A DNA stretch of 41,258 nt from an uncultured beta proteobacterium (GTDB taxonomy: Bacteria > Pseudomonadota > Gammaproteobacteria > Burkholderiales > Burkholderiaceae_A), in assembly GCA_902625535.1 (NCBI GenBank), contig CACOBT010000011.1, forward strand, positions 1 to 41,258. Reading direction: 5' to 3'. Of this stretch, positions 34,465 to 41,258 are shown one piece after another. A model generated the notes under the pieces. The model was not told the DNA's origin, did no database searches, and saw only the letters and a list, made by a program, of their open reading frames with translations. Positions within the stretch are counted from its first letter, which is position 1, and each line of letters begins with the position of its first letter. The position numbers and the translations under genes are program-made.

Positions 34465-35613
34465 ATGTATGCTGTTGCTTCTCTTAGTGGAGGAGGTGTC
34501 GTTTGTTCTTCAAAAAGATTTGGTTTAGAGTTGGGAGCCCTTGATGTTTTTGGCGATAAGGACTGTCTTAACGCCGCGATACACTGGATTGATATCGGGA
34601 AAACTAAGCCTGGACAGCACGAGATAGACGATGAAAAATTCATAGATTCCTTACTAACTTTAAAAATACTTGGTTTTAAAGGGTTGATTATTGGCTCCGG
34701 TTTTGAAGGAAACTACATTATTTTAAGAAAAGCAAAGGAAATCATGCCTTTGTTTGCTAATTCCATTGCAATTTTTGAGCAATTAGAAAGTCCAAAATTT
34801 TTTTTTGAAACGCTAAAGTCTTTAAAAATACCTTTTCCGAAAATATTTATCCCATCGGATCGTTTTTCAGGTATGGGAACTGACTGGATAATTAAAGATT
34901 TAGGGTCCTCGGGCGGTTTGGGCATTAGAAAATTATCGGCAAAAAAATTAAAAACTTCTGAGTATGTTCAAAAAAAACTTTCAGGAACGGTGATAAGCTT
35001 ATCATTTTTTGCTGATGGAAAAAATTTTCATCCTGTTGGTTTTAGTGAGCTAATAAGTAAAAAACAGGACCATCTTCCATTTGTATTTTGTGGTTTGGAA
35101 GGTCCAATCGAATTGGATGACGGTATTTGTAGAGACGCTTTAAGAATTTGTAAATTGTTAGTTAACAAATTCAAACTGAAAGGTTTTAATGGGATAGATT
35201 TAATAGTAGCTGACGGGACGGTATATTTTTTAGAGTTAAACCCGCGGTTAACATCGTCCTTTGAGGTTTTACAAAAGTCTTACGATTTTTGTTTTATTAA
35301 AGAACACATTCGTCTCACAAATGAGAACTCTATTAATAAGTGTTTTTTACACAACTGTTTACCTAACAAGAACAATTTAATTTCTGGCTTTAGAATAATA
35401 TATGCGGAGGAAGACTTCACCGTGGATGAGCGTATTCAGAATAAAATTTTCGACCCTAATTTTGTCCAAAATATTCCCAACAACAAATATTTTTTTAAAA
35501 AATATGAACCGGTCTGCTCGGTTTTTTTGAGTAGCCAAAATTTACTGGATCTTAAAGCCTCCCTGGATAACAAGGTTAACTATCTTTACAGTAAGCTATC
35601 TCAGTTAAAATGA
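34465..35613 (+). CDS. ATP-grasp ligase of the H4MPT cluster (OrfY type)
   Basis: A 382-residue protein with an ATP-grasp core: the ATP lysine and glycine-rich loop in WIIKDLGSSGGLGIRKL, a following YVQKKLSGTVISLSFFADG, and metal-binding FNGIDLIVADGTVYFLELNP with RLTSSFEVLQ. ATP-grasp enzymes join a carboxylate to an amine or thiol through an acyl phosphate. Homologous genes sit directly upstream of mch in methylotrophs (orfY in Methylobacterium extorquens, cited from memory), and mutants there lose C1 growth. A role in building the H4MPT side chain is inferred. It starts 5 bases after mptG and precedes mch by 19 bases. Confidence 0.82.
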   Translation: MYAVASLSGGGVVCSSKRFGLELGALDVFGDKDCLNAAIHWIDIGKTKPGQHEIDDEKFIDSLLTLKILGFKGLIIGSGFEGNYIILRKAKEIMPLFANSIAIFEQLESPKFFFETLKSLKIPFPKIFIPSDRFSGMGTDWIIKDLGSSGGLGIRKLSAKKLKTSEYVQKKLSGTVISLSFFADGKNFHPVGFSELISKKQDHLPFVFCGLEGPIELDDGICRDALRICKLLVNKFKLKGFNGIDLIVADGTVYFLELNPRLTSSFEVLQKSYDFCFIKEHIRLTNENSINKCFLHNCLPNKNNLISGFRIIYAEEDFTVDERIQNKIFDPNFVQNIPNNKYFFKKYEPVCSVFLSSQNLLDLKASLDNKVNYLYSKLSQLK

Positions 35614-35632
35614 TTTTTTTGGAGAGTAATTT

Positions 35633-36622
35633 ATGGCTGATAAATTATATTTTGCTATTAATGAAACTGCCTTTCGCTTGACAGAGGCGATGATTAGGGA
35701 TTCTGAAAAGTACAAAATTGCTGTCGAATACCAATCAAATGGAGTGAGAATTATAGATGCAGGATTAAAGTCTTGCGGTAGTATTTTAGCTGGTTTTAAA
35801 ATTGCGGAAATCTGTATGGGAGGGCTAGGAAAAGTCAGTTTTGGAATGAATACAAATAGTGTGTTACCGACTACTCTCAATGTTAACAGCGCGTACCCTG
35901 TCGTAGCTTGTTTATCCAGTCAGTATGCTGGTTGGAGTCTAAGTATGCCGAAAGAGGATAATGACGGAAAGTCATTTAATTGTCTCGGTTCAGGGCCTGC
36001 TCGTGTGCTTGCATACAAGGAAGAGCTTATCAAGCAAATAGGTTATTCAGAAAAATCTCCAAAAGGGGTTTTGGTGCTGGAGGTAGCATCCTATCCTCCG
36101 CAGAAAATTATTGAAAAAGTGATAAATGATTGCAGAGTAAATGCTGAAAACCTCATCTTGATAATTACGCCAACGACAAGTTTAGCAGGAACCACGCAGG
36201 TGGTCGCTAGGGTATTAGAGGTAGCGATGCATAAATTACATGCACTTAAATTTCCGTTGGATAATGTTGTTGAGGGTTTTGCGAATGCACCGATTCCATC
36301 ACCTTCAAATGATTTTCTAGAAGCTATGGGTAGAACCAATGACGCAATTTTGTACGGAGGTCTAGTTCACCTTGTTGTCACGGGACCTGATTATGAAGCT
36401 GAAAAACTTACCGAAGCTTTGCCTTCCTGCACTTCCTCAGATTATGGGAGATCTTTTTCAGAAATTTTTAAGTCAGTTTCGTATGACTTTTATAAGATTG
36501 ATCCTATGCTTTTTGCGCCAGCAAAGGTGATAGTTAGTAATCTAACTACGGGAAAGTCGTGGGTTGGTGGAAAGCTCAATTTTTCTCTTTTAGAGAGGTT
36601 ATGGATAGAACTGCGAAAATAA
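35633..36622 (+). CDS. mch: Methenyl-H4MPT cyclohydrolase
   Basis: Mch reversibly hydrolyses methenyl-H4MPT to formyl-H4MPT in the cytoplasmic oxidation of formaldehyde to formate. The 329-residue protein has typical stretches: NGVRIIDAGLKSCGSILAG, KIAEICMGGLGKV, VVACLSSQYAGWSL, FNCLGSGPARVLA, the PTTSLAGTTQVVARVLEVAMHKLH region, and PIPSPSNDFLEAMGRTNDAI. GGAGAG lies 9 bases before the ATG. The gene is flanked by two ATP-grasp genes, as in methylotroph clusters. Only Fae and Mch of the oxidation route are in the window; methylene-H4MPT dehydrogenase and the formyltransferase/hydrolase complex must be elsewhere. Confidence 0.95.
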   Translation: MADKLYFAINETAFRLTEAMIRDSEKYKIAVEYQSNGVRIIDAGLKSCGSILAGFKIAEICMGGLGKVSFGMNTNSVLPTTLNVNSAYPVVACLSSQYAGWSLSMPKEDNDGKSFNCLGSGPARVLAYKEELIKQIGYSEKSPKGVLVLEVASYPPQKIIEKVINDCRVNAENLILIITPTTSLAGTTQVVARVLEVAMHKLHALKFPLDNVVEGFANAPIPSPSNDFLEAMGRTNDAILYGGLVHLVVTGPDYEAEKLTEALPSCTSSDYGRSFSEIFKSVSYDFYKIDPMLFAPAKVIVSNLTTGKSWVGGKLNFSLLERLWIELRK

Positions 36623-37545
36623 AAGGAAGAGGAAAAGACAAGAATGTTATTATTTTCTCAGATGGGGTCGGATGGCACACTAGTGAGCTAGAAACATGTC
36701 TGCACCTTTTTGGGGTTAAAACGAAAATTCTAAACCTTTCATCGTTAAATATTTTTATTGACTGTACTAAACAGAATTTTGTGAAGAGAAACTTCAGTAT
36801 GAATCCCATTTGTTGCTTTGTTCGAGGTATTGAAGGAGGTTCTCTAGAGCAGATAACCCGACGGTTAGCTATTTTGCATCACTTAAAATTTCTCGGTGTT
36901 CCAGTTATCAATTCAGGTAAGGGGATAGAAAATAGCGTTGACAAATGTATGACTAGTTTTATTTTAAGAATGCATGATATCCCAACACCCGACTGCTGGG
37001 CTCTAGAGGACAAGTCTAGCAGTCTTGGGTTAATAAATCGGCTGATTGACAAAGGTCGTAAGTTGGTGATCAAGCCAATTTTCGGTTCTCAGGGGACAAA
37101 TGTAACTTTGATCGAAAAAAAAATTAAGAACCAAAAAGATTTAGAGGAAAAGCTTAATTTTACAAACGGCGTCTACTACATTCAGGAATTTATAGGGCCA
37201 CAAGGATATAGTTCAAGAGATTATAGAGTCTTTGTTGTTGGTAGTAATGTTATTGCGGCAATGGAGAGAAAAGGGCAGGGATGGATCCACAATGTCGCAA
37301 GAGGAGGGGTTTGTAAAAAACTCCTACCAAATGATTCTATGAAAACGTTAGCAATCGAATCAACAAGAGCGGTTGGATTAGAGGTTGCGGGTGTGGATAT
37401 AATAGAGGATAAAAAGTGCAGGTCAGGTTATCAAGTCCTGGAGGTTAATGGGGTGCCTGCCTGGAAGGGACTGCAGGATATAAGTGGTGTCAATATCTCA
37501 GACACCATTGTCAAGTTTATACTCTCTAAGATGAACCGAGTCTAG
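36601..37545 (+). CDS. RimK-like ATP-grasp ligase of the H4MPT cluster (Orf5 type)
   Basis: A RimK-family ATP-grasp enzyme. Seen: FVRGIEGGSLEQITRRLAIL, VPVINSGKGIENSVDKCMTS, the ATP-binding LVIKPIFGSQGTNVTLIE, YYIQEFI and RDYRVFVVGSNVIAAMER, WIHNVARGG, and VAGVDIIED ... YQVLEVNGVPAW. RimK and MptN relatives add glutamate to a substrate; in archaea MptN ligates glutamate to H4MPT. By position (after mch) it corresponds to orf5 of M. extorquens. A ligation onto the pterin or methylofuran side chain is inferred. ATG 36601 with AGAGAGG upstream gives 314 residues; an ATG at 36559 would overlap mch further. Confidence 0.85.
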   Translation: MDRTAKIKGRGKDKNVIIFSDGVGWHTSELETCLHLFGVKTKILNLSSLNIFIDCTKQNFVKRNFSMNPICCFVRGIEGGSLEQITRRLAILHHLKFLGVPVINSGKGIENSVDKCMTSFILRMHDIPTPDCWALEDKSSSLGLINRLIDKGRKLVIKPIFGSQGTNVTLIEKKIKNQKDLEEKLNFTNGVYYIQEFIGPQGYSSRDYRVFVVGSNVIAAMERKGQGWIHNVARGGVCKKLLPNDSMKTLAIESTRAVGLEVAGVDIIEDKKCRSGYQVLEVNGVPAWKGLQDISGVNISDTIVKFILSKMNRV

Positions 37546-37553
37546 GTTTGGTC

Positions 37554-38486
37554 ATGCATTTTGTAGATTTTTTAAAAAAAAATTTTCTGATGGCTTGCCG
37601 TCTAGACGTTGAAACACCAAAACCCGGAAATGTAAGCTTTAATTCATCTGGATTCAACATGACCGGCCGTGATTTCATCCAAAGCTCAAATGCTTGTGCG
37701 CACGTAGTGGTGGATCCGGGACTGGAAATTGGAGAGAAAATCTTTTTAGCTATTACAGAAAGTATCAAGGTAACGGGGTGTAACACAAATTTAGGAATTA
37801 TTCTTTTGTGTGTGCCGGTGTTACACGTCTTTCAAAAATTAGGAGAAAAAAAGTTTAATAAATTAAATGATCCGCTAAGCTATTTACAAACTGAGTTGAG
37901 TAAAACAATATCAGCTATCGATTCAAATCAATCAAAATTTATCTACGATGCAATAGTCTGCGCTAACCCAGGCGGCCTCGGTAAAAATAAACACATGGAT
38001 GTAAATTCTACTCAAGAAAAAATTATTGATGCAATGCGGTATGCAAAAGATAAAGATTTTATTGCAAAGCAATATTTTTCTGGATTTTTTAATATTTTAG
38101 AACAGCCAGTTTTGCGTGAACGTTTTAGGAAACAATGGATTCAAAATGAAGAACTTTTTAGCCAACATTCGCGACAGTGTTTAACTTCTTTGATTTATTT
38201 TTATTGGCTAACCAGTGTTCCTGACTCTCATATTCAACGTAAATTTGGCCCAAGAATTGCCGAAATGGTCAGAAAAAAAGCTGTAAAAATTTTTGGTGGA
38301 CAAATTGACTTTGAAAATGTAGTAAATAAAGTAAAAAATGGTAAACTAAGTTTGCCAGCGTCTGCGAGAATTAGGCAGTTTGATGAATTTTTGAAAGTAC
38401 GAGGTTTGAATCCGGGTACTAGTGCTGATATAACTGTCTGCTCTCTTTTGATATTTGGTTTGTTAGAGCCTTATTATTCGGCTTAG
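37554..38486 (+). CDS. CitG-like (triphosphoribosyl-dephospho-CoA synthase family) protein, Orf7 type
   Basis: 310 residues, related to CitG/MdcB, which make the citrate-lyase prosthetic-group precursor from ATP and dephospho-CoA. Family marks: ACRLDVETPKPGNVSF, an HVVVDPGLEIGEKIFLAI helix, TGCNTNLGIILLCVPV (compare TNxxLGxxLLxAPL), and VRGLNPGTSADITVCSLLIF at the end. It is the counterpart of orf7 between the RimK-like gene and fae in methylotroph clusters (from memory). No citrate or malonate lyase genes are near, so a nucleotide-transfer role in cofactor synthesis is inferred. ATG 37554, eight bases after the previous stop; TTG 37548 is possible. Confidence 0.82.
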   Translation: MHFVDFLKKNFLMACRLDVETPKPGNVSFNSSGFNMTGRDFIQSSNACAHVVVDPGLEIGEKIFLAITESIKVTGCNTNLGIILLCVPVLHVFQKLGEKKFNKLNDPLSYLQTELSKTISAIDSNQSKFIYDAIVCANPGGLGKNKHMDVNSTQEKIIDAMRYAKDKDFIAKQYFSGFFNILEQPVLRERFRKQWIQNEELFSQHSRQCLTSLIYFYWLTSVPDSHIQRKFGPRIAEMVRKKAVKIFGGQIDFENVVNKVKNGKLSLPASARIRQFDEFLKVRGLNPGTSADITVCSLLIFGLLEPYYSA

Positions 38487-38503
38487 GCTGGTGGGCTAGC
38501 TGA

Positions 38504-38532
38504 CCAACCTTTTACATAAGGGTGGGTTTTTT
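38504..38532 (+). terminator. Hairpin with T-run just before fae (possible attenuator)
   Basis: CCA-A-CCTT (38504-38511) pairs with AAGG-G-TGG (38518-38525) around the loop TTACAT, with one A-G mismatch. G and six T follow (38527-38532). The left arm can also pair with GGCTGGT at 38486-38492, giving an alternative hairpin that would break the terminator. It sits between the CitG-like gene and fae. Confidence 0.5.
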
Positions 38533-38558
38533 ATAAATTTTATTATGGAGAAATACTG

Positions 38559-39065
38559 ATGGCAAAAATTGACCGAGTAATGGTTGGAGAGTCCCTCGTC
38601 GGTGATGGAAATGAAGTCGCCCATATCGATCTTATTTTAGGGCCACGAGGTAGTGCTGCGGAGTCTGCTTTTACCAATGCGCTAACTAACAACAAGGATG
38701 GCTTCACAAGTCTTTTAGCGGTTGTCGCGCCAAACTTGATGTGTAAGCCTGCAACAGTGATGTTCAACAAGGTGACCATAAAAGGGGCAAAACAAGCCGT
38801 ACAAATGTTTGGCCCGGCACAACGAGCCGTCGCCATGGCTGTAGCTGACAGTGTTGAAGACGGTACTATCCCCGCAAGTGAGGCTGACGATATTTTCGTT
38901 AGTGTCGGAGTCTTTATTCATTGGGAAGCAGCCGATGATAAGAAAATACAAGACTATAACTACCAGGCTACGAAAGAGGCTATTGAGCGGGCAGTTTCAG
39001 GGCAACCGACGGCATCTGAAGTTGTTTCAAGTAAAGGTTCGTCAGAACATCCATTCGCCGCTTAG
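38559..39065 (+). CDS. fae: Formaldehyde-activating enzyme
   Basis: Fae condenses formaldehyde with H4MPT to methylene-H4MPT, the entry into the oxidation route and a main protection against formaldehyde. [20 protein letters not shown] contains the catalytic histidine (residue 22 here, His17 in M. extorquens numbering). [55 protein letters not shown] and VFIHWEAAD are all canonical. 168 residues is the usual length. A GGAG lies 9 bases before the ATG. It is bracketed by a hairpin with a T-run before it and a strong terminator after it, which suggests separately tuned expression. Confidence 0.97.
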   Translation: MAKIDRVMVGESLVGDGNEVAHIDLILGPRGSAAESAFTNALTNNKDGFTSLLAVVAPNLMCKPATVMFNKVTIKGAKQAVQMFGPAQRAVAMAVADSVEDGTIPASEADDIFVSVGVFIHWEAADDKKIQDYNYQATKEAIERAVSGQPTASEVVSSKGSSEHPFAA

Positions 39066-39079
39066 CAAAAACGGGAAAT

Positions 39080-39120
39080 GTAAGCCGGTTATTTACGCCG
39101 GTAACCGGCTTACTATTTTT
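39080..39120 (+). terminator. Strong rho-independent terminator after fae
   Basis: GTAAGCCGGTTA (39080-39091) pairs perfectly with TAACCGGCTTAC (39102-39113), a 12-base stem with a 10-base loop, then TATTTTT. It ends the fae transcript and touches the last codon of the convergent FolB-like gene. Confidence 0.88.
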
Positions 39121-39604
39121 CCGGAACAATCCCAGATCCGAGAAGCGAAAATATGTTGTTTCTTTGCCTTATCCAATTTGGATTTCGCTGAGCTTTTCTT
39201 TGTACAACAAAACCAACAGATTCAAGATCTGGGAATTTCTGTGGCTTTTCCACCTCCAGTCTGATTACTGAGAGGTTAAACTTATCGAGCAAGATTTTTG
39301 ACAGATGATCTGTAAAAGATTCAAGAAGCTTATATTTGTTATTGGTCGCAAAATCAATTACGGTTTTACGAACTGAACCATAATCGACGGTTTGTCTAAT
39401 ATCGTCTGATTCGCAGGCAATTGGTCGTGGAATTCCCATTTCCAACGTTATAACCAAAGGTTGTGGCGTGACGAGCTCATCTTCACAAATGCCAATTACC
39501 GTATCGATTTTAAGCTTATTTATCTTGACAGTGTCTAACTCACAGTAAAAGGAATGGTTTAATAATTCGTGAGCTGGTTTGAATTTTATTGGCTCCATTG
39601 TCAT
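39113..39604 (-). CDS. FolB-like dihydroneopterin aldolase, extended
   Basis: The central ~105 residues follow the dihydroneopterin aldolase pattern: INKLKIDTVIGICEDE (G at the usual IGV position), PLVITLEMGIP, SDDIRQTVDYGSVRKTVIDF (TVDY), KYKLLESFTDHLSKILLDKF (the ESFA/E position) and LSVIRLEVEKP. FolB makes 6-hydroxymethyl-dihydropterin, shared by folate and methanopterin synthesis. At 163 residues it is longer than the usual ~120, with about 25 extra residues before and 30 after the core. It lies on the opposite strand inside the H4MPT cluster, so it probably supplies the pterin for that pathway. ATG 39604 or 39598. Confidence 0.78.
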   Translation of the reverse strand: MTMEPIKFKPAHELLNHSFYCELDTVKINKLKIDTVIGICEDELVTPQPLVITLEMGIPRPIACESDDIRQTVDYGSVRKTVIDFATNNKYKLLESFTDHLSKILLDKFNLSVIRLEVEKPQKFPDLESVGFVVQRKAQRNPNWIRQRNNIFSLLGSGIVPEK

Positions 39605-39642
39605 GAGATAATAAGATATTAAAAAAACATATTATAAGGCTT

Positions 39643-40272
39643 ATGAAAAAATTGAACAACGATATATGGCATTCGGCAGCCGTACAATCAAATGAATCAG
39701 AAGTTCATAAAGACGTTAAGACGAAATTTGCGTGGTGTTTAACAGGTTCGGGTCATTACTTGAAAGAATCTTTGCAGCTATTAGACAAAATGCCAGAGAC
39801 AGATATTTTTCTTTCTAAAGCTGCTGAGGAAGTTTTACCGATGTATGGGTATCCACTTGATTTTATAAAACGCAAGCATAAGCTTTTCAGAGATAAGACC
39901 TACAGCTCCGTTCCGGTAGGAGCTCTGTATAATAAGAGTTATCACACCGTTGTCATTGCTCCGGCAACTAGCAATACCGTTGTTAAATGCGCATTAGGGA
40001 TATCGGATACATTGCCAACAAATATGTTTGCGCAAGCAGGAAAACTAAATATAGAGACAATCGTGTTTGCATGTGATACTGAGCCTACTGTAATTACAGA
40101 ATCTCCAAAGGAATGGGTAGAACTTAAACCGCGCAAAATAGAATTTGATAATTTATCGTTATTAAAAAAATTTGCCGATTGTACTGTCGTAGAGACGGTA
40201 GCCGATCTGAGAATGATATTAAATCAACGCTTAAAACACTTTGGACTAAATTGGATAGAATTCTCTTCTTAA
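39643..40272 (+). CDS. dmrB: Flavoprotein of the DmrB/AfpA type (dihydromethanopterin reductase)
   Basis: 209 residues of the flavoprotein family. Residues 29-43 (FAWCLTGSGHYLKES) form the phosphate-binding turn for FMN. FLSKAAEEVLPMYG, VVIAPATSNTVVKCALGISD and LPTNMFAQAGKLN are typical. In Burkholderia the homologue DmrB reduces dihydromethanopterin to H4MPT, the last reductive step; other methylotrophs use the unrelated DmrA. The activity here is inferred from family and position. AAGG precedes the ATG, and only 38 AT-rich bases separate it from the divergent FolB-like gene. It overlaps the next gene by 22 bases. Confidence 0.85.
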   Translation: MKKLNNDIWHSAAVQSNESEVHKDVKTKFAWCLTGSGHYLKESLQLLDKMPETDIFLSKAAEEVLPMYGYPLDFIKRKHKLFRDKTYSSVPVGALYNKSYHTVVIAPATSNTVVKCALGISDTLPTNMFAQAGKLNIETIVFACDTEPTVITESPKEWVELKPRKIEFDNLSLLKKFADCTVVETVADLRMILNQRLKHFGLNWIEFSS

Positions 40273-40925
40273 CGGGCAGACTTGCCAAAGATAGTCTTGA
40301 AATAACTCTGAAGAGTATCAAGCCACCGGCTTTCTTTTGGGAAATTCATGAAATCGGATTGCAAGTAGCGGGTTTAATGACAGCTGATATGATAGAGCGA
40401 AGGCTATCTCCCGAAAAATACTCCGATTTTGACAAGATTATCGTTCCAGGTCGATGTCGTGGTGACCTAAAATCATTGGAAAAGAAATTAAACGTTTCCG
40501 TTTTGAGAGGCCCTGACGAGTTGAAAGACATACCAAATTATTTTAATCGAGAAGGACAAAAAATTGGTATCGAAGAGTATGACCTGCAAATTTTTGCAGA
40601 AATCACAGATGCGACTAAGTTAACTCCGGATGAGATTTTAGAAAGGGCCTTTGAGTACAGAAACTTGGGAGCAGATGTAATAGATTTAGGATGTTTACCA
40701 GATACCGAATTTCCACACCTGGAAGTTAGTATATTAAAATTAAAAGACCATGGCTTTAAAGTTAGTCTCGATTCATTAAATCCGCAAGAACTGGAAAGAG
40801 GAGCTATCGCTAAGGTGGACTATCTTCTAAGTTTAGTTCCAGAAAATTTGGATCTTTCACATTGCCAGCAACCGCTCTTATTTCATCTAATGAGTCAGGG
40901 AAAGGTTTTTTTTCGTGTACTGTAA
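40251..40925 (+). pseudogene. N-terminal half of dihydropteroate-synthase-related (DUF6513) protein, broken
   Basis: The reading frame begins at TTG 40251 with MDRILFLTGRLAKDSLEITL, overlapping dmrB. It continues through GLMTADMIERRL, KIIVPGRCRGDL, VLRGPDELKDIPNYF, DEILERAFEYRNLGADVIDL and VDYLLSLVPENLDL. This is the N-terminal and pterin-binding barrel part of a protein found in methylotroph H4MPT clusters. It probably joins hydroxymethyl-dihydropterin pyrophosphate to beta-RFAP. After about 40857 the translation (SHCQQPLLFHLMSQG...) no longer fits, and the frame stops at 40925, because the sequence switches into the reverse complement of the same gene. No complete gene can be read here. Confidence 0.8.
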
Positions 40926-41258
40926 GCATCTCGTCACTGAGATTTTTCGGAAGCACCTGGTTCTCTCGTGAAGCAAACATGACACGACGAGATACATCTA
41001 TCTCTTTAATAACTGACTTCGCGTGATCACTAACTTGCGTTGTTAAAACAGCACTAGCCTTGATTTCGCTACAAATTCCAAGCAATATCGCGTTGATTCC
41101 CAACGTATCAGCGTCGATTAACTCTGTAAGATTACCCGTCCCAACGAGAATTTTTATCTCTGGAAACTTTGACCTTAATTCGGAAAATCTTACTAACGAG
41201 TTAGTAAAGCCAAATGGTATAGGGTCTAAAATCGAATCGGCCATAAAATCTATCCTCA
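40810..41258 (-). pseudogene. C-terminal half of the same DUF6513 protein, inverted, running off the window
   Basis: On the minus strand the frame enters at the window edge (RIDFMADSILDPIPFGFT) and reads NSLVRFSELRSKFPEIKI, VGTGNLTELIDADTLGINA, ILLGICSEIKASAVLTTQVS, RVMFASRENQVLPKNLSDEM, TVHEKKPFPDSLDEIRAV and VKDPNF. This is the expected C-terminal portion of the protein whose N-terminal half precedes it on the + strand. After DPNF, the translation LELNLEDSPP is no longer family-like, which places the switch at about 40843-40857. An ATG at 41244 is internal, not a start. About 40 residues between the halves are not represented before the window ends. Confidence 0.8.

Noticed and set aside
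40810..41244. The minus-strand frame as an independent gene starting at ATG 41244
   Set aside because: The frame continues upstream to the window edge in family-like sequence, so the ATG is internal and this is the C-terminal part of the split DUF6513 gene.
1..41258. CRISPR arrays, insertion sequences, prophage or integron features
   Set aside because: I saw no regularly spaced repeats, transposase or integrase frames, or terminal inverted repeats anywhere in the window.

Overview
The window is a compact, AT-rich stretch of bacterial chromosome. Its gene order is that of a betaproteobacterium: aroA-cmk/rpsA/ihfB/lapA/lapB, leuS/lptE/holA/proA, suhB against trmJ/cysE, and cysS/accA/tilS/lysC/tRNA-Ser. 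Almost every gap is shorter than 100 bases, many genes overlap by 4 bases (ATGA) or a little more, and several convergent pairs overlap at their ends. This suggests a streamlined genome, for example a free-living aquatic lineage. The 3' part carries tetrahydromethanopterin (H4MPT) genes, so the organism is probably a methylotroph or at least oxidises formaldehyde. Taxonomy below class level is inference from gene order and base composition.

Layout. 1-5325 (+): the end of an aroA-cmk fusion, rpsA, ihfB, lapA, lapB and ubiA. 5290-7719 (-): murJ then proC. 7767-8030 (+): rpsT. 8070-9999 (-): a THUMP rRNA methyltransferase then yggS. 10293-15691 (-): leuS, lptE, holA, proA. 15782-18079 (+): uvrD. 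18065-22722 (-): suhB, mutS and a roxA-type ribosomal hydroxylase. 22730-24231 (+): trmJ, cysE. 24216-26090 (-): a TPR protein, ppiB, lpxH. 26155-30946 (+): cysS, accA, tilS, lysC and tRNA-Ser(GCU). 31168-33446: a stand-alone FlaG-domain protein, a small membrane-anchored protein on the other strand, a lipoprotein and a secreted protein. 33482-41258: the H4MPT cluster.

The H4MPT cluster combines two enzymes of formaldehyde oxidation (Fae, Mch) with cofactor-biosynthesis genes: beta-RFAP synthase, an extended FolB-like aldolase, a DmrB/AfpA-type dihydromethanopterin reductase and a dihydropteroate-synthase-related protein. It also has two different ATP-grasp ligases and a CitG-like protein whose exact reactions are unsettled. 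A strong terminator follows fae. A second hairpin with a T-run lies just before fae and may uncouple its expression from the upstream genes.

The oddest structure is at the right end. The N-terminal half of the dihydropteroate-synthase-related gene is on the + strand, while its C-terminal half follows on the - strand, joined at roughly 40843-40857. This is either a real inversion or, perhaps more likely near a sequence end, a fold-back chimera from amplification or assembly. Other second-look items are a 17-residue insertion in IHF-beta, a much shortened LapB, a probable CTG start for ubiA, and head-to-head suhB/trmJ starts with essentially no space for promoters.
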